From positions 49,986,464 through 50,050,463 of the forward strand of contig CM042012.1 in assembly GCA_023525715.1 (NCBI GenBank): a DNA stretch of 64,000 nt. The letters are read 5' to 3'. This stretch comes from Cichorium intybus (Eukaryota; Streptophyta; Magnoliopsida; Asterales; Asteraceae). The position numbers and the translations under genes are program-made. Positions 37,729 to 47,865 of this stretch are shown piece by piece. Within the stretch, counting starts at the first letter, position 1. Each line of letters opens with the position of its first letter. The notes beneath the pieces were generated by a model, which was not told the DNA's origin, searched no databases, and saw only the letters and a program-made list of their open reading frames with translations.

Positions 37729-39299
37729 GCTAGATTTTTGTTCTTGTTATTAGTTTATTGATACATATGACATGGATTCACATAGTACATTGTTCTGAGG
37801 ATAATTATGGTTTAATAAAATATTTTTTCTTTTAAAACATGATTGTTTTAATTGTCCTCGTAATATTGTGTGAATGTGTTAATGGCATAAATGGTAATAA
37901 CTTGAATGTTGATACATCCAATGGGATTGGATTCATGAATTGTGTTTCTTTATGATTGTTAAAGTGAATTTTATGAGAATCACTTCAACCAAAGGTCCAT
38001 TTGGACAGGACTTTGGAATCATTTGACTTAGAGTCACATGATGAATTGAGTGCTTAATAAAATTAATTGTGGCAAGAAAGGAATCGCCCAAAGATCCAAT
38101 GGAGAGGATTTTGGAATCAGTTGACTTGGAGTCAGGTGACGATTGCATGTCTTGAACAATATTAACAAAGTCATAAATTTACATGGAACTGTAAAGGTAT
38201 TAAGAGTTTGAGCAACAGACACATAAGTTACTGTGTATTGCTCGAATCTTCAAACAAAACACGATTAGTTATGCTTCATGATATTTGCCAAATGGTTTGA
38301 CAAATATGGGTTCGTTTATCGGAATAAGCGATTGATTGGAACCTTGAAGTGTTCAAGGATTTCAAAGGAAGTATAAGATCAACAGAACCTGAGTAACAAC
38401 ATAGACTGAGAAAATGTTTCACAGTTTATCCTCTTCCAAGAACACTAATGGTTATAATGTGTCTTAGGGAAGATGATGGAGCATTGATCGAAATAGTTTT
38501 GATCCTTGGTGTATAAGATACACTGGATACATTTCCGACTAATATTTCAATGAATTAAATATTCAACCAGTCAGACCGCAGAAGCCATATTCCGACCACA
38601 TCTTAGACTAAGTAGGTTACGTTGACACTGTCTGAAATGTAAAGCTGGGATCGTCCCACTAGTACATAGAAAGTCCAGGGTCATGTAGCATTCGTCTGAA
38701 TCTCATGACAAGCCTGAAACTGATCAGCGATGTCGTTTTCATTGGCCATCCCGGTTATCCTTTGAAAGAAGAGTACTTTTAGAAAGAACTCAAGTTCTAA
38801 GGAAACAGTGGGAGTAAGAATAAATTCTGAATGAGTTCAGAGATTAGCCAAGTGATAGAACCTTTAGTCACCACTGGGACTTGACCAGGAATTAGATTCC
38901 TGTTAAACCTGACATACCCTCTTTTCGCTTGACCAGTAGTTATTGTCACTGTCATAAGGAGTTATGATTTGGGTGATTTACCGGGTAGTGGTAAAACACT
39001 AAAGATGGTACGGATAAGTAATCCGACTGCTGGAAGCATTGGTGAGCCCAGTTGCTGCCAAATAAGAGAACCTTACCGCGAGACACAGTCTATGTGACAG
39101 TTTGATTGATCTTTACAACTGGTCTTGGAACCAGTGGGAGTAATTGAATCATCAAAAGAAGGGAACATAGAAATGTACTTACAGAACATCTGGTTGAATG
39201 AGTCATCACTTGGAGTCAAGCAATTGATTCTGAGAGATGCACTCTCAATAGAAGATGTAATCCGAGAGGATTCTGCGTGGCATAGTGTGAGTCGTTAGT

Positions 39300-39324
39300 G
39301 GAGCGTGTGTGGTTTACCGGCACA
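39300..39324 (+). other. LARD hairpin apex 3 (3' half)
   Basis: Same apex motif. Its arms are TTAGTG/CACTAA, then TGTGAGTC/GACTCACA, then TGGCAT/ATGCCA. The LARD-1 equivalent is 21190-21214. Confidence 0.75.
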
Positions 39325-40295
39325 CTAATATGGACTCACATAGAGCATGCCATTACAAAAGGTACATGGCCCCGAGATACGTCCCATGGGCATCTCGCAA
39401 GAAAGGATATTCAGATTCTCAAAATAGGCCAAAAGGTTTGGATTTTGTGAATAGCCTGAAAGATTTCCTTTAATATGTCGGAAAGGTTTGGATTTCGGTT
39501 TCGCAAAATGTGCCATAAGTTCTGGATTTTGTGAATAGTCCGAAAGAGTCATATAACGGTGTCAAAGCCAGTGGAAGTATCGTTGTTATCTGCTATCATT
39601 GTATGTGGGTTACATACTGGTTCTAGGAAACGTCTCTTATCATTACAAAGTGTAATGACTTGGTGTTAAGAAACGGTTCGCTATGAAAGACTTTAAGAGA
39701 TACAACATACTCAGGTGGTTGTGAACATCTATTAGATAGATCAGAATTCTGCCAATATGATCTTGATGAGATTCAAGATGCATAACCCCAGGAATGGAGT
39801 TTCCTGTCATTGCAAAGTGTAATGAATTGGCATGAAAGAAACAAAGAAGGTGCAGCATGCTCACGTAGTTCATAGACATCTATCAGATAGATGAGACTGA
39901 CAGTATTGACTTAGCCGTTGAGAATATGATCTTGATGGGATTCAAGATACATAAGAAAGAGTCCCCGAATGGAAATGGTTTCCGGAAATCATGACACAAG
40001 GATTATTGGTAATCTTAGGATTCCGAAAGGGCTTGGAATGAGATTACATCAGGTTCCTCAAGCCTCTTCAGAAGTGTTATGAACATATCCTGATGACTTA
40101 ATGCTTAGAGCATTGTAAGTTGGATTCAGAATATTGCCTGGCTGAGAATACTGAATGGATTTTTGAACAGACGTGAGGAATCATTGGGAAATGATTGGGG
40201 TGATTGATTTGAAAGGGTTTTCAAATCGGTAATTGTTTACACCAGAACGTGGTGCTATAGGACTTCATGGTTAAAGAATTTCATTGGTTTCTAAT

Positions 40296-40320
40296 GGAGC
40301 GCGTGTGGTTCACCGGCACA
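40296..40320 (+). other. LARD hairpin apex 4 (3' half)
   Basis: The apex has one C for T (GGAGCGCGTGTGG). Its arms are weaker: an imperfect CTAATG/CATCAT and an outer AATTTC/GAAATT. The LARD-1 equivalent is 20186-20210. Confidence 0.6.
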
Positions 40321-41417
40321 TCATGACACCTCGAAATTGTCTTAGGGTGTAGTCATGTGGACTAAAGACCCGAGAACCATGGGCAGTCACGGTACACATC
40401 ACCGGAATGGAGTTGTGAGAGAGAATGACAAAATGACAAAATGACAAATTGAGATATCATCGGAAGAGTATCCGATAGGATTATCTGCAATAAAGTGTAT
40501 AAGTGTTAGACACTTGGATACATAGAAAGAGTGAAAAGGTCATAGACATAGATATAAAAGGCTTGAATTGAAAGTTTAAAAGAGAATAAGAAACCGATAA
40601 TAGTTATGATAAATCCGACTTGGTAATTACCTCGTGGAGACTTGGTAATAAGCAGGAGTAGCTGCCAGTCAGATTTTATGTTTCACTTTTGCATGTTTAC
40701 TTCCTGAATAATTGGATTATTCAAATATCCACAGTCGTTCGTACTCTTAGGGAGTAAGTATGAGGGAAGACTGTCATGAATTAGTTTGTAGATTGTCTAA
40801 GGAGTTAGACATAGCAATAAGATTGCTGCAACGTTCATGAGTACTTGGAAATGGAGATTTGAGTATTGGATAAACCCGCGCTCAATGGATTGCTTCATGG
40901 ATTATAGCACGAGCAATGTTGAGACGATAATATCTTATGGTCTTAAAGTGGAGAGATATGAGTTATAATTTGCAAGGCGGTTGTTCATTGATAGTACGAA
41001 AATGCATCGGTAACTCGATGTTATAAAACGTGCTGTTGTGAGTGATTTGTCGAGTAAAAGATATAACATATTAGTCGAAGCTTATTCGTCCCTTGACCCA
41101 GACGGGAAACAGATATCTGTTGGCCACTCGATGATTTTGAAGTTGACTGAAGCGCTGGCCAGCCAGGACTAAATTGATTCGTTCAATTAGAAGTCTAAAA
41201 GTCATAAGCAAAATCAGAAATCGGGAAACAGTGTGTCAGACAGAGATTGATCTCAATCCATGTCTCATGTCTAAAAATATCTTGTTGGACGGAGGATCAT
41301 CTGATCACTTATCTATGGACAGAACTGACTAGGTCAGAGTTCGGCAGCAGTTTCTAGGAAGCTGCAGGTTGCTGATTAATCAAAGGTTAAATTGGTAATT
41401 ATAGTCATAGACTTATC

Positions 41418-41429
41418 CAAGTGGGAGAC
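41418..41429 (+). other. LARD-2 polypurine tract
   Basis: CAAGTGGGAGAC directly before the 3' LTR; the same word occurs in copia-2 at 45374-45385. Confidence 0.85.
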
Positions 41430-42207
41430 TGTTGGATTAGGTGTCTAAGCCATGACTAATAATTTGTATTTACCTAATTAATAGAAGCAAAGTCCATTTG
41501 GGTTGCCCTCATAGCTGGAGGTTTGGTAGAAAGTTCGCTAGAGAGAGGGGTTGGTTTATTATGGGATTAATAAATCAATAGAAATAAAAGATATGGTTTG
41601 TTAATATATTAAAGTAATAATATATTAATTAGAAACTATATTGATTGATTAATAATTAATCAGAAATTAATTGGATTAATTTCTGTGGCATTAATTAGAT
41701 TAATCAGAAGGTCAGGGATTAAAGTCGTACAAATTCAATAGTTGAATTGCGGCGCGCGGCGCGCCAATGTAAAGGCCGCGATGCGCGTACATATTCGTAC
41801 GAATTCAATAGTTGAATTGCGGCGCGCGGCGCGGAAACGATATGGTCGCGGCGCGCGTACAGATAATCCGGAAAATAGGCTGCGGCTAGGGTTTCTAGCT
41901 TTACCCTTTGGTTCCCTATAAATAGGGAGCCCTAGACCTCATTATCAGTTGCTCATTTCTATTATTCTCTCTGGAATTTTCGGTCCCTTCCTCTGGCTCC
42001 CTAGGTGTGATCTCATTTGAGGCAGGACACTTGTGCTGCTTAGCTTCAAGATTAAAACTAAAGGTTAGTTTTTCTGATTTATTCTTTTAGTTAATTTTTG
42101 TTTGGCCTTTAGGAATTAGTTACATGTTCAAAGTAAGAAAACATAGATCTTTTCTAGGTTGCATGTGAACTTAGGTTATTTAGTTCATGGTTGCGGAAAA
42201 CCTTTCA
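41430..42207 (+). repeat. LARD-2 3' LTR
   Basis: A 778 bp LTR starting TGTTGG and ending CTTTCA, nearly identical to 34662-35438, including the 70 bp CpG-rich duplication. Confidence 0.9.
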
Positions 42208-42212
42208 TTTTG

Positions 42213-43590
42213 GACCGTTCAGTTTTCCACTAAACCGTCTAAAATACTCTATTGAGTTTGAAACCTATATGGTGATCAGTACTTCAAGAGCAGAGTATTG
42301 AATCAAATGAGCAAAGGATGAGAATTCTAAATCCAAGTGCGGATAAAGAGTTTCTTAGTCAAAGATTATACAATCATCTAATGGACTGTGAAAATTGTTT
42401 CAACAGTCAAATCCACTTAGAACGCTACGAGCATCGTATGGTGTGTCTGAGTTATAATCGAACATAAAGGTTCGACTTATGATGGATTGTATTATGCTTC
42501 CAATCTATGTCTAAGGTTAAACCTTAGAGACAATAGTGGCCTAACCCTTGCACCAACACAAAAGTTTCTATAAACACTGTCTGAGAAATATGGAGTGTAG
42601 ATGTTTCTTCACTAGCATATTTAGAAATTTGGGGTATTGAGACTTACGGTTTACCGTGTAGCTCAGAGGACGCCGATTAACAGAAGTGTTATTCCATTAG
42701 AGTACTTGGATATAATAAGCATTTTGACAACAGTATGATGTTGTATAAATGGCAGTCTTCTATGATAGGAAGCTGGTATTCAAGAAATCAGTAGGAGCCT
42801 GACTGATCTTGATGAGACTCAAAGGATCAAAGAGCCTGATGTTGGCACTAGCACTCAACCAGAGGTAGTAAAACCTATTGAGACTCAGTAAGAGTTTGCT
42901 GAGGAATCTGAAATAACTCCATCTACTGTTCGAGAAACTGATAAAGGACGTCATACACCTGGTTTTCATGAATTACATGTTGACGAAGGTGATGAATGTT
43001 TGGTGGATCATTGTGACCCTACCAATTATCGGAAGTCGTGGCAGGCCCCTTGGGTTGCCTTAAGGAAAGAGATGATGGAGAGCGAGATGAAATCCATGTA
43101 TGATAACCAAGTTTGGAACCTGGTTGATCAAACACCTGACCTTAAAACAGTTGGTGTAAATGGGTCTTCAAGAAGAAGACAGACGTGGATGGAAAGGTAC
43201 ACATAAACAAAGCCAGACTGGTGGCAAAGGGTTATACTCAAACCCAAGGGATTGATTATGAGGAAACTTTTTCACCAGTCGTGATGATTAAATCTATTAG
43301 GATATTGTTTGTCATCGCCGCATTTTATGACTACGAAATATGGCAAATGGATGTAAAAACCGCTTTCCTTAACGGAAAACTTTCAGAGGATGTGTATATG
43401 ACACAACCAGAGGGTTTTGTGCAGTCCAAATATCCTAATAGAGTGTGTAAACTTGTGAAGTCGATTTATGGACTCAAACAAGCATCTCGTAGCTGGAATC
43501 TCTGCTTCGATGAGAAAATCAAAGAGTTTGGATTTTCGAGAAGTAAAGATGAGTCATGTGTATATGTCAGAGCTAGTGGGAGCGTTGAAG
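42213..43590 (+). pseudogene. Copia-2 pol remnant (reverse transcriptase)
   Basis: 42780-43160 reads into KSWQAPWVALRKEMMESEM, the start of copia reverse transcriptase. A one-base loss near 43156 shifts the frame. 43160-43590 continues KWVFKKKTDVDGKV, NKARLVAKGYTQTQGIDYEE, IWQMDVKTAFLNG, VCKLVKSIYGLKQASRSWN and CVYVRASGS. The catalytic YVDD block that should come next is gone; the sequence runs instead into a tandem duplication. Earlier integrase sequence (42213-42780) is too decayed to read. It cannot make active enzyme. Confidence 0.85.
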
Positions 43591-43985
43591 TCTATCCTAT
43601 GTCGTACACAGATAGCAAAGTTCTCATGTAAATGTCCCTATCTCGAGAAATATGAAATAAATGAGAATTGCTATGCTATAAATGACACAGGAGAGACTTA
43701 ATGCGCATGAAGCATTTTGATCTATAGAGATAGAATTAAGTGCTTCATAGGGATTTTGGAAACAAAAGTGAACTATGTAAATGTCAGTGCTAGTAGGAGC
43801 ACTGAAGTCCAACCTATGTTGTATGCAGATAACAAAGTTCTCATGTAAACGTCCCTATATCGAGAAATCATAAATAAATGAGAATTGCTGTGCTACAAAT
43901 GACATAGGAGTGACCTATTGCATATGAAGCATCATGATCTATGGAGATAGAACTAAGTGCTTCATAAGGATAAGCTAGAGTACAT
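43564..43985 (+). repeat. 217 bp tandem duplication in copia-2
   Basis: The unit beginning ATGTCAGAGCTAGTGGG at 43564 recurs at 43781 as ATGTCAGTGCTAGTAGG. The two run in parallel through AAAGTTCTCATGTAAA and AAGTGCTTCATA. They are clearly diverged, so the duplication is old. Confidence 0.85.
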
Positions 43986-45373
43986 GAGCAGTCAGATCTA
44001 GAGATACAAGACTCTTATAAGGGATTCAAGTTTCTGTATCAGGGTTTAGGACTGAGTGAAACTCAGAGTCCTAGTTCCGTTAAGATCCTGGATGAAATGA
44101 ATTGAGTCCCGTATGCACTTGCATATGGATCAATCGCATAATGTACGAGACCTAATGTATCATATGCCTTGAGCATGATGATTTGACATTAGGCTAATCT
44201 TGGCAAAAGTCAAATGGATGGAAGTCACGAAGTATCTTAAATGTTTAAGATATTCTTGATCCATTATAGTATGGGAGAACTCAGTGTAAAGAAGCACACT
44301 GATACTAGCTTCCAAAACTAATAGAAACGGTTCTTGTACGCAGTCAGGATCCAAGTTCTTACCAAAAGAGACATCTCAGTTAATACAGCTATATCGGATG
44401 AGGCAATATAGCTGATCTGATCACTAAGCCAATGTCTCGGACTAAGCAAGATCGTTCATGCTAAGTCCATATGCATTAGATTTGCAAATGAATTGACTTT
44501 GAGTGAGGTTAGTATAGTTTGATTTGTATTGGGAACTTAAGCAATGAAAAACTCTATCTGATATGAAGATTATTACGTGGAGAACATAATATATGCATAA
44601 AGGCAGTCATTTCATTAGTTTATCATTGTGTTCCGATTTTGCGTGTTTTATTGACTTCCTGAATAATTTAATTATTATTCAAACTGTCCACAGTCGGTCA
44701 TACTTTTGGGAGTAAGTATTGATTCAAGACTGACATGAGGAATTGGTAGATTGTCCATAGAGATGGACATAGCATGGAGATGCACTAATTCTCATGTGTA
44801 CTTAATAGGGATTAAGTATTGGAGTAACCTGCACTTAGAGATTACTTCATGGAATCTGTCACGAGTAATTCTAAGATGGTAATATCTTATATTCTTCAAG
44901 TGGAGATGCATTGATTCTTTGTCCTGCAGTCTGTCGTGCCTTGGTTTTCTCCAACGTTGTCCGTAACTGGCAGCCATACAGGGAATGTCCAGGTATGACA
45001 TGATGAGTAGGCGAGATCCGTGTAGTCAAAGTTTATTTGTTCCTTCTGCCCTAACAGGAGAAGCGATATCCATGGGCCCCTCGATGATTTGGTGCTGACA
45101 GCAAGTGTACGGCCGTACCGAGACTGAATTGGTATAGAATCAATAGTGCAGTTTGTTGTGGTCATCACAAATCTCTATCGAGAAACATAATATTGAATGT
45201 CTGAGACTGACATGATTCCATGTCAGACGTTCATAAGGATATCTTTTAGAACAAAGGAATATTTGATCACTTGCCTAAGGGCTGTTTCATTAGATGAACA
45301 CGACACTTGTCTTGGATGACATACACCTTACTAGGTTAGGGAATATTAGACCATACAGTTGTTATAACAAGTG
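43986..45373 (+). other. Copia-2 3' interior, RNase H traces and 3' untranslated region
   Basis: A relic reading LITKPMSRTKQDRS near 44415-44455 matches the C-terminal end of copia RNase H (PLTKPLSR...H). From about 44600 the sequence aligns with the LARD-2 interior 40640-41400: shared blocks include ACTTCCTGAATAATT, TCCACAGTCG, GGGAGTAAGTAT, TAGATTGTC and CTCGATGATTT. Confidence 0.65.
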
Positions 45374-45385
45374 CAAGTGGGAGAC
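45374..45385 (+). other. Copia-2 polypurine tract
   Basis: CAAGTGGGAGAC immediately before the 3' LTR. Confidence 0.85.
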
Positions 45386-46028
45386 TGTTGGTTATATGCT
45401 CATCGTTATAACAAGTTGGTAATATTACTATAAATAGTAGGGTCCTTTTGGGTTACACGCAAGAGACGATTTAGCTAAAAGAGATCGAAAATAAACTTGA
45501 GGGGTTAAGTTTATTAATATATCAAAGTAAAGGTATATTAATTAGAAACTTAATGGTTAAGTTTATTAATATACCAAAGTAAAGGTATATTAATTAGAAA
45601 CTTAATAAGGATAAAGGACCAAAGTGAAATATCCACAAGGGAGGGGATAAGGATGAGGAGCACTATAAATATAAACCTAGATCTGAGTTGTAGGGGCTGC
45701 CAAAACCCTAATTTTCATCACTCTCCTCCCACCCCTCGGTATACGGCCGATTTCTTTCAAAACCATAAGTATTATGTGCTAAAACTTCAAGCAAAGGTAT
45801 ATACTACATCAACGGGTGCTGGATCGTTGTCTTGGATGCGATTACATTAGAGGAGTTCTACTTTGGGCTCTCGTCATCCTAACAAGATCAGATCTGAGAT
45901 CTAAAAGGTATTTCTTGAACCCTCTTGATTTTACAGTTACAAAAGTGTGCATGATTCTGTGATCCTGGTTGAATACGATTTTGATTTCTGTTTCCGCTGC
46001 GTTGTTTTTATGCTATCGTATTCCAACA
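45386..46028 (+). repeat. Copia-2 3' LTR
   Basis: A 643 bp LTR matching 31124-31766 with scattered substitutions, ending CCAACA before the right GCATA copy. Confidence 0.9.
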
Positions 46029-46033
46029 GCATA

Positions 46034-47865
46034 TACATGCAAATTTGTTGCACGGCGTACGTGAGATCCGATCTTGTGAACGTTAGGTATTGAAGTGCCC
46101 CGACCAAGCTTCGATAAAAAGTTGGGTCATCAATAAGTGGACCATCGTTAATACTTAGTTTTCCCGTTGTCTCAACCGGTGTGGCTACGGGTTTGCAGTT
46201 TGACATTCCTGCCCGTTCTAACATCTCGGAAGCATATTTTTGTTGAGATAAGTGTAAACCCGAGGATGTTTTGGTGACAGAGATCCCAAGAAAGAAACTG
46301 AGAGGGCCGAGAGTTGAGCCATTAACCGGTCACGAAGAGTATCGGTCGATGTGGTAAGTATGATATCATCGACGTATAAAAGTATGTAAGCCAAAGTTAT
46401 GACATAATCAGTGAACCGTTGATACCAAGCCCTCGGTGCCTGTTTTAACCCGTAAAGGGACCGTTTCAGGTGGCACACATGATCAGGAAAACGGGAGTCC
46501 TGAAACCCCGCCGGTTGATACATAAACACTGTTTCGGGTAAATGACCATGAAGGAAAGCATTCTTGACGTCGAGTTGGTGAATCGGCCAAGAATGAGAGA
46601 CGACAATGCTTAGGACCGTTCGAATTGTAGCCGGTTTGACCACCGGGCTGAAAGTCTCGCCACAATCAACTCCCACCTGTTGAGACCTGCCATCACAAAC
46701 GAGACGGGCCTTATAGCGTTCAAGGGACCCGTCAGCATTAGTCTTATGTTTATATATCCACCTACATCGAATTACATTCATATCTGGTCGACGAGGAACA
46801 AGTTTCCACGTCTTATTTTCAACAAGAGCATTAAATTCATCTATCATGGCAGACTTCCAAACGGGAGCGGAAAGGGCGTCAGACAGGTTTTTGGGTAGAG
46901 GGTAAAAGGTGGTAGTATGTAGGTTCATAGGAGTTTTAGGCTTTGAGGTACCGGTCCGGCTTTGGGTTTGCATTGGGTGACGAGTGGGATGTGGTACTGT
47001 GGATGCAGGGACAGTTTGTGAGGGCTGTTGTGACTGTGAAATGGACTGGTCAACAGGTTGGGGAGGAGCGGTTGGTTGTTTGGGGCGGCGAGAATAAGTG
47101 TGAATGGTGGGGGGACTGTTTGGAGTTGGAGATGAAGGGGGTTGATCTTGGTAGAAGGAATTTGAGAGCACCATATAGAGGGGTGAGGGTCGGTGTAGAG
47201 GAATTGGTAGGAAGAGGGTGATGTTTGTGGTTTTGAGAATGGAAATATAGTTTCATCAAAGACCACGTGTCGAGAAATTATTATTTTGTTTGATGAGAGG
47301 TCTAGACATTTATACCCCCGATGGTTAGAGGGGTACCCGAGAAAAACGCATGGGGAATAGCGGTTGGCGAGTTTATGGATTGTGGGGGAGGGGTGAAGGG
47401 GAAAACATAGGCAACCAAAGGTACGTAGATGATTGTAAGTAGGGTGACGTCCATAAAGGAGATATGTTGGAGTGGCGAAATTCTTTGTTTTGGCAGGTAG
47501 AATGTTCAAAATGTAAGTGGCCATTTATAAGGCATGATGCCAAAAACGAGGTGGTACCGATGAATGGGTAAGAAGAGTACGTATGATATTGTTGATAGAG
47601 CGGATTTTTACGTTCCACCTTACCATTTTGGGAGGAAGTATAGGGACAGGAGAAGCGGAAAGTCATGCCATTTTGGGTGCAGAACGTACGGAAGGCATTA
47701 TTATTATACTCAGTACCATTATCACATTGTAAACATTTAACTGTACGTTCAAATTGAGTTTTAACAAGGGTCTGGAATGACAAAAAAATGGAGAAGACCT
47801 GTGATTTTTGAGATATTGGAAAAGCCTAAAGATAATTTGTATAATCATCTAAAAATAAAATAAAA
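46034..47865 (-). pseudogene. Copia-1 polyprotein remnant (integrase to RNase H)
   Basis: Read on the minus strand from 47865. The integrase core is FLDDYTNYL then TAG (47826-47828) where the family has Trp, and LQCDNGTEYNN. The integrase C-terminal part follows (FGCLCFPLHP..., KCVFLGYPSNHRGYKCLD-like), then a spacer. Reverse transcriptase starts at WKSAMIDEFNALVENKTWKL, with QLDVKNAFLHG, LYGLKQAPRAWYQ and YVDDIIL. A piece between FTDYVITL and YILLYVDD is deleted, and frames shift near 46300 and between 46925 and 47524. The end (LERAGMSNCKPVATP..., SLVGALQYLT) stops at copia-2 and resumes at 31123. It is dead. Its 5' half was cut off by gypsy-2 at 47866. Confidence 0.9.

Larger units (their letters stand above)
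37729..40640 (+). other. LARD-2 central non-coding region
   Basis: About 2.9 kb shared with LARD-1 but not recognisable in copia-2. It is rich in short palindromes, such as CATTAC..GTAATG at about 39642-39658 and CATCTATCAGATAGATG at about 39876-39892. A diverged direct repeat (about 39640-39800 versus 39810-39970) contains both palindromes. Hairpin apexes 3 and 4 fall here. Conserved short frames exist only on the antisense strand. Confidence 0.6.
34662..42207 (+). mobile_element. LARD-2: complete non-autonomous copia-type element
   Basis: LTRs are at 34662-35438 and 41430-42207 with a perfect TTTTG duplication (34657-34661, 42208-42212). The primer-binding site and polypurine tract are intact. 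The LTRs differ at about seven positions by eye. The interior matches LARD-1 in reverse orientation over almost its whole length and likewise has no integrase or reverse transcriptase. Its leader (to the gag ATG at 36789) and its last 800 bp of interior are homologous to copia-2. LARD-2 sits inside copia-2, within what was the gag-pol region. Confidence 0.9.
31124..46028 (+). mobile_element. Copia-2: complete-ended Ty1/copia element, nested host of LARD-2
   Basis: LTRs of 643 bp lie at 31124-31766 and 45386-46028, with TG..CA ends and a perfect GCATA target duplication (31119-31123, 46029-46033). The primer-binding site is at 31767 and the polypurine tract at 45374. Coding regions are decayed: a gag remnant near 33263-34050 and a frameshifted reverse transcriptase near 43000-43590. 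LTRs differ at roughly 16 positions by eye (about 2.5%). The interior is interrupted by LARD-2 (34662-42207). The element itself interrupts copia-1. Confidence 0.9.

Noticed and set aside
46943..47221. Plus-strand frame over copia-1
   Set aside because: It is a shadow of the minus-strand copia spacer region.
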